Shown here: in pieces, positions 32,051 to 41,843 of the stretch
Layout of the letters: every line of letters begins with the position of its first letter
How positions within the stretch are numbered: the first letter of the stretch is position 1
Assembly (NCBI GenBank): GCA_020850575.1
Contig: JADZEJ010000003.1
Coordinates: forward strand, 51,552-115,551
DNA: 64,000 nt
Origin: Candidatus Uhrbacteria bacterium
Lineage (GTDB): Bacteria > Patescibacteriota > Patescibacteriia > 2-12-FULL-60-25
Direction of reading: 5' to 3'
Program-made: the position numbers and the translations under genes
Notes under the pieces: model-generated
Told to the model about the DNA's origin: nothing
Database searches by the model: none
The model's input: the letters and a program-made list of their open reading frames with translations, nothing else

Positions 32051-33689
32051 AAACAAAAAAGTCATGTACCATGTGATAAAAAAATTCTGGCAAGGTGAAA
32101 CGCCGGGTTTAACGGCAGCGGCGGTTGTGATTGGATTAGCGTCGCTTGCATCGCGTGTTGTTGGAGTATTGCGTGATCGTTTTTTAGCGGGAACTTTTGG
32201 AGCGGGTCACGAACTTGATGCGTATTATGCCGCCTTTCGTGTTCCGGATTTGCTCTACAATTTAATTATTCTAGGCGCTTTATCAGCCGGGTTCATTCCG
32301 GTTTTTAGTGAATATCTCAAAAAGAAAGGCGAGAAAGAAGCTTGGGAGCTCGCTGGACAAGTGGTTTCAGTGGTAGCGTTAAGCATGGGAGTTTTGTGTC
32401 TTATCATGGCTGTTGCTGCTCCGGTAATCGTGCCACCAACAGTTCCTGGTTTTAGCCCTGAACAAACGCGTCTAACGATTGAATTGTCACGCATCATGTT
32501 CTTGTCGCCATTTTTATTAGGTTTATCGGCAGTCATGGGTGGAATACTCCAATCGATGCGCCGTTTTGTTGCTTTTTCTCTCGCACCTGTTCTGTACAAT
32601 CTCGGAATTATTTTCGGAACCTTGGTTTTGGCTCCTCGGTATGGCTTATCCGGTGTTGCTTGGGGTGTTGTTTTGGGCGCAGTCGCACATGTATCAGTGC
32701 AGGCAATCGTTGTAAGAGGATTGGGTTTACGGCACATACCTCTCCCTTCATTTAAATCAGAAGGCGTCTGTCGAATTTTGCTTCTCATGGCTCCACGTAC
32801 AATTGGATTAGCTGTTGCACAAGTAAATCTCATCATCATGCAGATTTTTGCTTCAACCCTTCCGACGGGATCTGTCGCTATTTTCAATCTCGCGAATAAT
32901 TTACAAGCTTTTCCGGTAAGTTTAATTGGTATTTCATATGCCGTCGCTGTTTTTCCATCACTTTCCGCCAGTGTCAATAATCAGGATTTTAAAGAGTTTA
33001 TTTCAACGCTTAGACAAACAATACGAAAAATTGCTTTCTTAATTATCCCCGTCACAGCCTTATTTTTTTTGCTGCGACCTCAGGCGGTGCGCCTTGTTCT
33101 GGGTGCCGGTCAATTTGATTGGGATGACACTATTCGCACGGCGAATGTACTGGGTATTTTTCTTTTGTCGTTATTCTCACAATGTCTCGTGGCATTACTT
33201 GTTCGAGCTTTTTATGCGATGCAAGACACAAAAACTCCACTTGTCATAGGCGTAGTTTGTGAAGTTGTAAATATTATCGTGGCAATAATTGGATATCATA
33301 CGTATGGCATTTTAGGTTTAGCCGCTGCTTTCACAATTGCTACTACGGTGAATGCATGTTTGCTCTGGATTGCTTTGCGTAAACATTTTGGGTCGCTTGG
33401 TGAACGTACATTGCTCCGACCAATTGCTGTTTCTTGTATAGCTTCGGCAGCCTTAATCGGAGTTGGATATCCGATTCGTCAATTCCTAGGCACAATCTTC
33501 CCTCTTGAAACATTTATCCGAGTTTTGCTCCAAGCGAGCGTAACAGCCTTTACCGGACTTCTTGCCTTTGTTGGCGTGTCGTGGCTGCTTAAATCAGAAG
33601 AGATTGTTGACTTAGTTTCAGTTTTAAATCGCAAACTGTTCAAAAGTAAGCCGCAAGTTCAAGGTGCCGAAGAAGGGCATGGAATGTGA
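32037..33689 (+). CDS. murJ: lipid II flippase MurJ
   Basis: Flips lipid II across the membrane for peptidoglycan synthesis. A 550-residue polytopic protein with about 14 helices. The N-terminal segment AAAVVIGLASLASRVVGVLRD with the conserved arginine pair and the DAYYAAFRVPDLLYNL segment of the first repeat identify the MurJ/MviN family. Starts at 32037, 32040 and 32064 are all possible; the first overlaps the Rieske stop by 14 bases. Its presence shows that this organism makes a peptidoglycan wall. Confidence 0.93.
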   Translation: MMDIKNKKVMYHVIKKFWQGETPGLTAAAVVIGLASLASRVVGVLRDRFLAGTFGAGHELDAYYAAFRVPDLLYNLIILGALSAGFIPVFSEYLKKKGEKEAWELAGQVVSVVALSMGVLCLIMAVAAPVIVPPTVPGFSPEQTRLTIELSRIMFLSPFLLGLSAVMGGILQSMRRFVAFSLAPVLYNLGIIFGTLVLAPRYGLSGVAWGVVLGAVAHVSVQAIVVRGLGLRHIPLPSFKSEGVCRILLLMAPRTIGLAVAQVNLIIMQIFASTLPTGSVAIFNLANNLQAFPVSLIGISYAVAVFPSLSASVNNQDFKEFISTLRQTIRKIAFLIIPVTALFFLLRPQAVRLVLGAGQFDWDDTIRTANVLGIFLLSLFSQCLVALLVRAFYAMQDTKTPLVIGVVCEVVNIIVAIIGYHTYGILGLAAAFTIATTVNACLLWIALRKHFGSLGERTLLRPIAVSCIASAALIGVGYPIRQFLGTIFPLETFIRVLLQASVTAFTGLLAFVGVSWLLKSEEIVDLVSVLNRKLFKSKPQVQGAEEGHGM

Positions 33690-33701
33690 TATGCTTACTG
33701 C

Positions 33702-33803
33702 ATGTTTCAAGGTCAAAATAACAATTTCTACTCGCTTTATTTCTTATTGGGTAGTTTAATTATTGCATCCATCGGGTATTGGATAGCAATTTCGAGAATG
33801 TAA
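33702..33803 (+). CDS. tiny single-helix membrane peptide
   Basis: A 33-residue open frame between murJ and the FecR gene, encoding a polar N-terminus (MFQGQNNNFYS) and one membrane helix. It fits between its neighbours without overlap (12 bp and 6 bp). Only composition and position support it. Confidence 0.4.
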   Translation: MFQGQNNNFYSLYFLLGSLIIASIGYWIAISRM

Positions 33804-33809
33804 TTTTCT

Positions 33810-34803
33810 ATGTCCTATCGTATATTTGCTCTGTGTTCCCTCGTAATATCTGCGCCATTGTTGTTTGGTATGGGTTGTCGTCCTCGACCACGTATTGTCC
33901 AGGCTCCGAGTGTGCCAGTCGAAAAGGCACAAGAACCATCACAAACAGACGAAAGTATTCAAGGAGTTTTGGCGTATGCGAATCTTGCCGGAGCAAGAGC
34001 TGATCTCATTCGTGATGGATCCGAGTCGAGTGTGCAAGATGGTCAAGCATTAGCCGAAGGTGATCAAATTAAAGTAACAAATGGTACACTCGAATTGATT
34101 TATCCCGATGCTGGCATAAGCCAAGTTTCTGCCGGTTCTGAAATTGTACTATTGGCACAAAATGATGCACCGCGCGATGGAGAGGTTTCCGCTGAAATTG
34201 AATTAATTGCCGGAAATATTTGGACGCGTTTTTGAGCGCTTACTTGGAAATACGGAACGCTTCTCAGTCACGAGTAATGGCGTGGTCGCAACGGTACGCG
34301 GAACTGCCTTTGGCGTAAGTTCTGATACGGATGGGGTTGATGTGCAAGTAGCGGAACATCAGGTTGAAGTTGTCGATAAAAATGCCGAAGAAAAAGGAGA
34401 TGTGGCAAAGAATTCAATTCTTTTGCAAGCCAATCATGGCTTAAAGATTAAAACAAACAGTTTTGGGACGCCATCGGCGGTTCGGCGTCTTGTACGTTCG
34501 TTATCTCCTGCAGAAAAGGCGAGTATTGGATTTAAGTTTGGAATAAAACGATTGGAAGTTGAACGTCTTCGTCGTCCAATAAAAGTTGTTCCGCTTCTTA
34601 AATTACCTAACCTACCGGAAGCTTTTCGTTCACGTGTAGATTTCTTACACAAGCGCGAAAATATCCGTCGCGATGTAATACGTTTTGGTGCCCCATCAAC
34701 AACACCGGATCTCAATCCTGGAACGGATCCATCAGCTACCGGTTCAGGAGGAGCCAATATCAAGACTGATGCGACCTTATTTTTAAACGGTGAACCATTG
34801 TAG
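33810..34803 (+). CDS. FecR-domain lipoprotein, split by a +1 frameshift
   Basis: The first frame (33810-34235) encodes a lipoprotein signal (lipobox FGMGC, C23) and the first half of a FecR domain ending in AGNIWTRF-stop. The second frame, shifted +1, continues with ERLLGNTERFSVTS and VVATVRGTAFGV, which is exactly the second half of FecR (the consensus W-x-R...RLL...F-x-V...A-x-VRGT-x-F runs across the junction). Joining at the TTT TGA (34230-34235) gives a 330-residue protein. The domain occupies about 70-200; the C-terminus is basic then Pro/Thr-rich. FecR domains sense or scaffold at the envelope. Either a programmed shift or a one-base indel explains the split. Confidence 0.75.
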
Positions 34804-34871
34804 GGTTTGAAATATTCATCGGATTCAGCTATGCTGCTCAAGCACCTTTTTAAGAATGGAGACTATAAAGA

Positions 34872-35600
34872 ATGACTCAAGAAACGGTTGTTAAACAAAC
34901 TCGTTTCATAATGGAACGAGGGTGGGTTTTTCAACTCAAACCAATACCGTCAAAGCGTGCTGAGTTTATCAAACAAAGTTGCTTTGAGCAGCCGCTTTCG
35001 CGGATGAGTTTCATAAGATTGAACGAGCTAAAGGCGTGTAAAGATAAAGTATTGTTGCCTATCTCGATTTCATTTTCTTCTCGAACAACCGAAGTTTTTG
35101 AACAAAGCCTCAAGGCAGCTGTTGTTAATGGACGTTTGAGTTCAATCGAGATTGAAAACATCCGTGACTTGTTGCGCACTATTAGGTGTAAGAGTCAGGA
35201 CATGCTTCAACCATTTATTCGGCATCTTTGGCGTCAATACTGGCACACTCATGGAGGACTGAAACAGTCTCTAACATGGGCACATGGACCATTTTTGCTC
35301 ACTCATCTTGCTCGATTGAAAAAATCTCAGCAGGAAGAAGTGATCGACCTGCTTGTTCGTGAACTCCCGGGTGAAGCGGGCATCATTCAGACCGCTCTAA
35401 CAGAGTGGTATGGCGGATGGTTTTGGCCAAATCTGGTTGATCTTTGCAGCATGATTCTTTCTAGAACTGCTATGAAAACGATACTGGATAGTCAAAAGCT
35501 TGAACCGATTCTGAAGCCTCTGGAAACGCTATTGTTCGAAGATGGAAATCTTCCACTCGGTCTCACGCGTGAGCGTGAACTTCTCATCTTGACGGCCTAG
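34872..35600 (+). CDS. hypothetical protein
   Basis: A 242-residue soluble-looking protein of unknown family. GGAG lies about ten bases before the ATG. It is rich in Leu, Arg and Trp, with a Trp-dense stretch near residues 118-137 (LWRQYW ... SLTWAHG) and WYGGWFWP near 176-183. It probably has a helical fold. It stands alone, between the FecR gene and a terminator, and has no obvious partner. Confidence 0.6.
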   Translation: MTQETVVKQTRFIMERGWVFQLKPIPSKRAEFIKQSCFEQPLSRMSFIRLNELKACKDKVLLPISISFSSRTTEVFEQSLKAAVVNGRLSSIEIENIRDLLRTIRCKSQDMLQPFIRHLWRQYWHTHGGLKQSLTWAHGPFLLTHLARLKKSQQEEVIDLLVRELPGEAGIIQTALTEWYGGWFWPNLVDLCSMILSRTAMKTILDSQKLEPILKPLETLLFEDGNLPLGLTRERELLILTA

Positions 35601-35610
35601 CCGTCTGCAT

Positions 35611-35655
35611 TCCCCTGGGAATCCGCAAAAACAAGCGCGAGCCAGGGGATTTTTG
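35611..35655 (+). terminator. intrinsic terminator before lepA
   Basis: TCCCCTGG (35611-35618) pairs with CCAGGGGA (35642-35649), followed by TTTTTG. A smaller hairpin GACGG/CCGTC (35591-35605) spans the stop codon of the preceding gene. Confidence 0.75.
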
Positions 35656-35668
35656 TATCTGAAAGTGG

Positions 35669-35697
35669 TTGCCAAAGCTTGGATTTTACGGCATAGT
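35669..35697 (+). promoter_or_regulatory. lepA promoter
   Basis: TTGCCA (35669-35674), a 17-bp spacer and CATAGT (35692-35697). The -10 box ends nine bases before the ATG at 35707, which predicts a leader of about two nucleotides. Confidence 0.5.
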
Positions 35698-35706
35698 TGC
35701 CGCCAC

Positions 35707-37518
35707 ATGGACCAAAGCCACATTCGCAATTTTTGCATCATTGCTCATATTGATCATGGAAAATCAACCCTATCTGATCGTCTTTTGGAATTAACAGGAA
35801 CGATTGAAAAACGAAAACTGCAACAACAAATGCTCGATACCATGGATTTGGAGCGCGAACGTGGGATTACGATTAAGCTCCAACCAGCTCGCATGAGGTA
35901 TAAGGCTGTTGACGGTCAAGAGTATCAGCTCAATTTAATTGATACTCCGGGACATGTGGATTTTACGTATGAAGTTTCACGTTCATTAGCATCAGTTGAA
36001 GGTGCGATTTTATTGGTCGACTCAACCCAAGGAGTTCAAGCGCAAACCATTGCAAATTTATATCTTGCACTCGATCAAGATTTAACCATCATTCCTGTTT
36101 TAAATAAGATTGATTTACCAAATTCAGAAGTTGAGCGTCGTGCGGAAGAATTAATGCGCTTAATTGGGTGTAAGCGTGAAGAAATCATGAGTGCTTCCGG
36201 AAAAACCGGTGCCGGCGTGGCAGAAATTCTTGAACGAGTTGTGAAAGAAATTTCTCCTCCTAAAGGAATTGAAGAAAAACCATTCAGAGCGGTGATTTTT
36301 GATTCTAAATTTGATGAATACAAGGGCGTTATTGCATATGTTCGTGTGGTGGACGGTCGTATTTCTAAGAATGAAAAAATTAGCTTTCTCGCTACACAAG
36401 GTGAGGGTGATGCTTTAGAAGTCGGCTATCTCAAACCGCAAGCGCAATCAAACGACTCGTTAGAAACGGGAGAGATAGGATATATCGTGACGGGTCTGAA
36501 AGAAATTTCTGTCGTTCGCGTTGGTGATACGATCGCTCGTGCAGCGACCGCTAAGCAGACAGAGTCTTTACCTGGCTATAAAGAAGTACACCCAATGGTC
36601 TACGCCGGCATCTTTCCAAAAGAGGGCAGCGAATATGAAAAATTACGTGATGCTATTTTGAAATTAAAACTATCTGATGCCGCTCTGCATTTTGAACCGG
36701 AGCATTCAACGGCCTTAGGTTTTGGTTTTCGTTGCGGTTTGCTTGGTATGTTGCATTTAGAGATAGTTCAGGAACGTTTGCTTCGGGAACACAATATGGA
36801 AGTGGTTGTAACGACGCCATCAGTTGCGTATGAAGTAACAAAAACTGATGGTACGCATGAAGTATGTACATCTCCGTTAGCGTATCCAGATCCATCGCAT
36901 TTAGAAGAGGCAAGAGAACCATGGGTTTTAGTCGATATCGTTTGTCCTTCTGAATATATCGGCAATGTCATGGCGCTCGTTACTGATCGTCGTGGCTTGT
37001 ACAAAACGACCGAATATTTTGATACAACTCGTTCAGTTTTGCATTATGAAATGCCTCTTTCGTCGGTCATTGTTGACTTTCATGATCGTTTAAAGAGTGC
37101 GACCCAAGGGTATGCATCTTTAAATTATGATTTTATCGGCTATCGTCCGGCACCGATTGTTCTAATGGAAATCATGGTTGCTGAAAAACCTGTTGCCGCA
37201 TTTGCAACCTTAATTCACGAAGACGAGGCATATCGTCGAGGAAAAGAAATTGTTGAGGCTTTAAAAGATTCTCTGCCTCGTCAACAATTTGTAATTAAAA
37301 TTCAAGCTTCAATTGGTGCAAAGGTTATTGCTTCTGAACGGATTCAGGCTTTTCGCAAAGATGTGACCGGCTATTTGTATGGTGGTGACGTAACACGTAA
37401 AATGAAACTGTTACAAAAGCAAAAGAAAGGAAAAGCTAAAATGATGGCCATGGGTGCCGGTACCGTTGAAATTCCAAAAGAAGCATTCATCAAAGTCTTG
37501 CGACGTGATCAGAATTAA
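35707..37518 (+). CDS. lepA: elongation factor 4 (LepA)
   Basis: Ribosome-associated GTPase that can back-translocate stalled ribosomes. From the ATG at 35707 the protein has 603 residues and starts as expected (MDQSHIRNFCIIAHIDHGKST). G1 is AHIDHGKST, the switch I segment is ERGITIK, G3 is DTPGH and G4 is NKID. The C-terminal LepA-specific domain (about 480-600) is complete, ending in FIKVLRRDQN. An upstream TTG in the same frame is not used because the promoter lies there. Confidence 0.95.
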   Translation: MDQSHIRNFCIIAHIDHGKSTLSDRLLELTGTIEKRKLQQQMLDTMDLERERGITIKLQPARMRYKAVDGQEYQLNLIDTPGHVDFTYEVSRSLASVEGAILLVDSTQGVQAQTIANLYLALDQDLTIIPVLNKIDLPNSEVERRAEELMRLIGCKREEIMSASGKTGAGVAEILERVVKEISPPKGIEEKPFRAVIFDSKFDEYKGVIAYVRVVDGRISKNEKISFLATQGEGDALEVGYLKPQAQSNDSLETGEIGYIVTGLKEISVVRVGDTIARAATAKQTESLPGYKEVHPMVYAGIFPKEGSEYEKLRDAILKLKLSDAALHFEPEHSTALGFGFRCGLLGMLHLEIVQERLLREHNMEVVVTTPSVAYEVTKTDGTHEVCTSPLAYPDPSHLEEAREPWVLVDIVCPSEYIGNVMALVTDRRGLYKTTEYFDTTRSVLHYEMPLSSVIVDFHDRLKSATQGYASLNYDFIGYRPAPIVLMEIMVAEKPVAAFATLIHEDEAYRRGKEIVEALKDSLPRQQFVIKIQASIGAKVIASERIQAFRKDVTGYLYGGDVTRKMKLLQKQKKGKAKMMAMGAGTVEIPKEAFIKVLRRDQN

Positions 37519-37523
37519 ATGAT

Positions 37524-37622
37524 ATGAAACAAGCGACAAAACAAAAAATATGGAAGGTGTTGGTTGGAATGATTGCCGTTATGACAATCATCTCGATGGT
37601 TGCGCCTTTTACGCAATATTAA
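37524..37622 (+). CDS. tiny single-helix membrane peptide
   Basis: A 32-residue frame five bases after lepA: basic N-terminus (MKQATKQKIWK) followed by one membrane helix and a short tail (PFTQY). Basic head, helix, short tail peptides of this kind are frequent in CPR genomes. It has no overlap with its neighbours. Confidence 0.45.
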   Translation: MKQATKQKIWKVLVGMIAVMTIISMVAPFTQY

Positions 37623-37666
37623 AATAACAGTTGCGAGAGCGTTGCCTACATGTCAGCATAGTCTTC

Positions 37667-39424
37667 ATGCAAAAGCGCTGGGTTCTCGCCACACTGCCAG
37701 AAGGATTTGATCTTTCAGGTATTCCATCACACATTAAACCAGTAGAAGCGAGACTGCTTGCCTTGCGCGGTCAAACCGATATTTCGACCTGGTCGGATTT
37801 TTTTGAACCACAATTTGAACAAGGGATACATGATCCGTTTTTATTTGCCAACATGCAGCACGCCATCGAGCGCATCTTTCAGGCTTTTGAAAAAGGAGAA
37901 CATATCACCGTTCACGGTGACTATGATGCAGATGGTGTTACAGGGAGTGCGGTTATCATTACCGTCTTGAAAGAAGTATTGGCACAGATAAGTAGTGGAC
38001 AAAAGCCCGTAATTGATTTTTATATCCCACATCGCGATAAAGAAGGATATGGTTTACATACAAATACCGTCGACATTTTGAAAGAACGCGGAACAAATCT
38101 GATTATCACGGTTGATTGCGGTATTGCTTGTGTTCCAGAAATCGCTAAAGCTAAATCATTCGGCATCGAAACAATTGTCGTCGATCATCATCAATTTGGA
38201 GAAGAATTGCCTGATGGCATTTTGATTCATCCTCGTTTACCGGGTGAATCATATCCATTTCCACATTTAGCAGCTGTTGGTGTTGCGTGGAAATTTGCTT
38301 GCGCGCTCTGCATCGAAGCACGTAAACGTGGTTTGTTGATTCCAGAAGGTTTTGAAAAATGGTTATTGGATTTTGTATCGATCGCGACCGTAACCGATAT
38401 GGTGCCTCTCATCGGCGAAAATCGTGTGCTCGAAACCTATGGCTTGAAAGTAATGAACAAAACACGTCGACCTGGTTTACAGCGTTTGATCCAAGTCGCG
38501 GGCAGCGAACTCGGAAAAATCACTTCGCAGGATATCGGCTTTGGTCTGGGACCGCGTATCAATGCGGCTGGTCGCATGGATCATGCCTCGCTAGCACTTC
38601 ATTTGATGTTATCTGAAACCGAAGAAGAGGCGAGTGTCTACGCGGCACAATTGGAAGCTTGCAATAAAGAAAGACAAAAACTCACCGCCAAAATGATGGA
38701 AGATGCGGCTGAAATGGTTATGTCCGCTGACCGTACGCCTTTGTCCGAAGTAAACATTATTGTGCTTTGGTCTGATTCTTGGTCGCCCGCCTTGGTTGGT
38801 TTGGTTGCCGGAAAATACATGGAGCGTGAAGGTAAGCCGGTCGTTGCCATTGGAAAACATGGAAAAACCTGGATCGGTTCGGGTCGTTCATTTGCTTCTT
38901 ACGATATTACCGAAGCCATGAAGCGTGCGGGAGCAGACATTCTGACGCGATGTGGTGGACATGTGCAGGCTTGCGGTTTTGCTTTTGAAGACGATTCGCT
39001 TTTGCCTGAACTTGTTCGCAAATTAGAACAAGATGCCGCCGAACGCTTGGTTTTGGCTGAATGTGTTCCGATTTTCTCAATTGATGCCGATCTCAAATTG
39101 GATGAATTAACATGGTCGCTCGTGGATATTATCGCCAAACTTGAGCCCTATGGCGAAGGGAATCGTCGCCCGGTTTTTATGTCGCGTAATTTGCAGGTCA
39201 TGAGCTCAGATAAAATGGGAAGCACACAAAAACATGTGCGCTGCCTGGCAAAAGATGCAAATAATCAAACCATGAAATTCGTCGGTTTTAATTTTGCTGA
39301 TCGATTTGATCTATTTGCTGTTGGTTCAAAGATAGACGTGGCTTATGACCTTGGAATCAATGAGTGGAATGGGAGAAAAGAAATCCAATGCAAGCTCGTG
39401 GATGTACGGATGAGTGAAGTTTGA
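37667..39424 (+). CDS. recJ: single-stranded-DNA exonuclease RecJ
   Basis: 5'-3' exonuclease of the DHH family acting in recombination and mismatch repair. The 585-residue protein (ATG at 37667) shows motif DYDADG, the DHH motif in VVDHHQFGE, a DHHA1 domain with GGHVQACGF, and the C-terminal OB domain from about 450. All catalytic Asp and His positions look intact. An upstream TTG frame is rejected as it would remove the space for any leader. A weak -10 (CATAGT at 37657-37662) lies close to the ATG. Confidence 0.95.
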   Translation: MQKRWVLATLPEGFDLSGIPSHIKPVEARLLALRGQTDISTWSDFFEPQFEQGIHDPFLFANMQHAIERIFQAFEKGEHITVHGDYDADGVTGSAVIITVLKEVLAQISSGQKPVIDFYIPHRDKEGYGLHTNTVDILKERGTNLIITVDCGIACVPEIAKAKSFGIETIVVDHHQFGEELPDGILIHPRLPGESYPFPHLAAVGVAWKFACALCIEARKRGLLIPEGFEKWLLDFVSIATVTDMVPLIGENRVLETYGLKVMNKTRRPGLQRLIQVAGSELGKITSQDIGFGLGPRINAAGRMDHASLALHLMLSETEEEASVYAAQLEACNKERQKLTAKMMEDAAEMVMSADRTPLSEVNIIVLWSDSWSPALVGLVAGKYMEREGKPVVAIGKHGKTWIGSGRSFASYDITEAMKRAGADILTRCGGHVQACGFAFEDDSLLPELVRKLEQDAAERLVLAECVPIFSIDADLKLDELTWSLVDIIAKLEPYGEGNRRPVFMSRNLQVMSSDKMGSTQKHVRCLAKDANNQTMKFVGFNFADRFDLFAVGSKIDVAYDLGINEWNGRKEIQCKLVDVRMSEV

Positions 39425-39999
39425 AGCTAAATATTATAATTTCGTACATGAAGAACGAGTACAGGTAACGGATCTTAACCTCATTCAAAAACGAAAAGCG
39501 CTCGTTCAGTTGATTTTTATAGGATTAGGATGGAAAAAATATCTTACATATCTATGTCTCGGTTTGTCAGTCGTATCTTTACCTGCAATTCTCATACGAA
39601 ATGGGATTTCGTATGTATTTAGTAAACATGCAACTAAAAAATTATACAGCAAATTATAGAGAAAGATGCTTCGTCAGGAGCAAGTATTTCTATAAATCTT
39701 GAAGATGAAAAAACAAAAACGGACGTTGCCGAATTCACGGATCTAGCGGGTAGATCTCACGAGGTGCGGAGCTATATCTTGAGCAATCCGCCAAAATACG
39801 AAATCGGACAAAAAGTGCGTATCGTCTATCAGTCGATGCGCCGGATAAGGCAAAGATATTTGAAGCTCCAGAATTTGTTGGCTACGGAGTGTTCATCGGT
39901 CTTTCATTTGCCGCTTATCTCGTTTTAAGAATTCTTGATATCATTTTCAGTATTCCGTTCCAGATCTACCACAGAGTTCTGAATCCACATAAAAAATAA
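39414..39999 (+). pseudogene. DUF3592-like membrane protein gene with two frameshifts
   Basis: Three successive frames, each shifted -1, read as one protein: an N-terminal part with a membrane helix (39414-39641), a central part ending in NPPKYEIGQKVRIVY, and a C-terminal part that starts VDAPDKAKI and contains a second membrane segment before HKK-stop. The central motif of a nonpolar-Pro-Pro, then G-x-x-V-x-V-x-Y is typical of DUF3592 proteins. The first break is at an A6 run (39636-39641), the second near 39829-39832 where there is no run. It follows recJ with a ten-base overlap. Two deletions make a decayed gene the best reading. Confidence 0.6.
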
Positions 40000-40025
40000 A
40001 ATACAAAGATACATCTTCCACTCTC

Positions 40026-41810
40026 ATGAAAAACAAAACCATCGAAATCAAGCGGGCCTACACCCGTGAAACCTTACAATTATTTTTTGCGCATTTTAAA
40101 CGTTATCCATTTCGTCTGGTGGCGGCTGTCTTAACCATTACCTTAGCATCTTTAGCCTCGATGTTTTCGAATGTCATGATCGGCCGTCAGATTGATTATT
40201 TTACGCAAATTAACCCGCAAGTCTTTGATGCATTGAACTTGATTTTAAAAAGCATTCTTCTCGTTGTCGCGGTGCGCGTTGGTGCCTCGTTCGTCTGGCG
40301 TATTAGCGGATTTTTAGCGAGTACGGTGGTTCCACGTCTACGCATGGATGCGGAAAATGAGGCTTTTAAAAATTTGAACAAAAAATCGGTTGCCTTTTTT
40401 ACTGACGAATTCACCGGTTCTTTGGTTCGCCGCGTCAGAAGCTATGGTCAATCCTTGGGGGATTTTGTTGAGATAATTTTTTGGCGCTTCATTCCACTTT
40501 TCGTGGAAATATTTTTTTTGTTTGTCGTTTTTCTTCTCTTGTCGCCAGCGCTGGCTGCTTTGTATAGCGTCTGGATTGTGATGATGGCGATCGTCAATGT
40601 GTGGTATGGAAAAAAGAAATCAGCTTTGCGTCTTGGTCGAGCTGAACGCGACAGTAAATTGACAGCGATCTTGGCAGACGTTATTGGAAGCATGACCAAT
40701 GTCATGCTCTTTAATGGTCTTGAACGCGAGCGGAAGACTTTTTCCGAAGCGAATGAAAATCGACGTATCTTTTCAGCCAAGGCTTGGCGTTCAAATGAAA
40801 TGGCGGGCGTGATGACAAATATCTTAAACGGCGTCATGGAGCTTGTTGCTATGGGTTTTCTCGGATATCTTTGGACCAAAGGAACAGTTGGTATCGGTAT
40901 CTTTGCTTCTGCCCAGCTTTACTTAGTGCGCATTTTTCGTAGCATTGACGATATGAGTAGTACGCTCCGCCGCGTCTATGAAATATTCGCAGATGCAGAC
41001 GAGATGACTCAGATCATGCTCAAGCCGGCAACGGTTTGTGATACGAAGTCTGCAAAATCACTTACCGTAAAAAAAGGCGAGATTCTTTTTAAGAATATCC
41101 GTTTTGCATATCAAACATCGGACGAAATCTTGCCAGCATTCAGTCTAAAAATTCCAGCGAGACAAAAAACGGCTCTCGTTGGTCCATCTGGAGCTGGAAA
41201 AACCACAATTATTAAGCTATTGCTTCGTTTTTACGATGTCGACAAAGGAAATATTTTGATTGATGGCCAGGATATTGCAAAAGTAACCCAACATAGTCTA
41301 CGTGATGCGATGAGCATGGTTCCGCAAGAGCCGGCGCTGTTTCATCGTTCTTTATTCGAGAATATCGCGTATGGAAAACCGGGTGCTTCCTTGGAAGATG
41401 TCGTAGAGGCTTCTAAAAAAGCGCATTGTCACGAGTTTATTTCAAAGTTATCCCAGGGTTATGACACCTTTGTGGGAGAGCGGGGAGTGAAGCTGTCAGG
41501 CGGGGAGCGCCAACGCGTTGCCATCGCTCGCGCTATTTTGAAAGATGCGCCAATCTTGCTTTTAGACGAAGCCACATCAGCACTTGATTCCGAATCTGAA
41601 CACTTGATTCAGGACGCCCTGCATACCTTGATGAAAGATAAGACCGTGGTGGTTATCGCGCACCGTCTTTCGACGATTATGGACATGGATCGCATTATCG
41701 TGATGGAAAATGGCCAAATCACCAATCAAGGAACACATGCCGAGCTCACTAAAAAAGGCGGTAAATATCAGGATCTCTGGCATATTCAAGCAGGCGGGTT
41801 TTCTCGATGA
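40026..41810 (+). CDS. ABC exporter, fused permease and ATPase (MsbA-like)
   Basis: A 594-residue half transporter. Six membrane helices occupy about residues 30-320. The ATPase domain has Walker A GPSGAGKTT, Q-loop MVPQEPALF, signature LSGGERQ, Walker B ILLLDEATSALD and the H-loop IAHRLST. It would dimerise to export a lipid, peptide or drug. Nothing nearby points to a substrate, and no second half transporter is adjacent, so a homodimer is likely. Confidence 0.92.
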   Translation: MKNKTIEIKRAYTRETLQLFFAHFKRYPFRLVAAVLTITLASLASMFSNVMIGRQIDYFTQINPQVFDALNLILKSILLVVAVRVGASFVWRISGFLASTVVPRLRMDAENEAFKNLNKKSVAFFTDEFTGSLVRRVRSYGQSLGDFVEIIFWRFIPLFVEIFFLFVVFLLLSPALAALYSVWIVMMAIVNVWYGKKKSALRLGRAERDSKLTAILADVIGSMTNVMLFNGLERERKTFSEANENRRIFSAKAWRSNEMAGVMTNILNGVMELVAMGFLGYLWTKGTVGIGIFASAQLYLVRIFRSIDDMSSTLRRVYEIFADADEMTQIMLKPATVCDTKSAKSLTVKKGEILFKNIRFAYQTSDEILPAFSLKIPARQKTALVGPSGAGKTTIIKLLLRFYDVDKGNILIDGQDIAKVTQHSLRDAMSMVPQEPALFHRSLFENIAYGKPGASLEDVVEASKKAHCHEFISKLSQGYDTFVGERGVKLSGGERQRVAIARAILKDAPILLLDEATSALDSESEHLIQDALHTLMKDKTVVVIAHRLSTIMDMDRIIVMENGQITNQGTHAELTKKGGKYQDLWHIQAGGFSR

Positions 41811-41826
41811 GTCAGATACAAAAGTG

Positions 41827-41835
41827 TGATACAAT
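41827..41835 (+). promoter_or_regulatory. extended -10 promoter of the surface protein gene
   Basis: TGATACAAT (TGn plus TACAAT at 41830-41835) ends eight bases before the ATG at 41844. This predicts a leaderless mRNA. Confidence 0.5.
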
Positions 41836-41843
41836 ATAAGTGA

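Noticed and set aside
32255..32977. Minus-strand open frame of 240 codons inside murJ
   Set aside because: It lies wholly within a certain gene, has no ribosome binding site and its composition is that of an antisense shadow.
39636..39641. Programmed -1 frameshift at the A6 run
   Set aside because: The base before the run is T, so P-site re-pairing would be poor, and a second unrelated break follows 190 bp later; gene decay or error is simpler.
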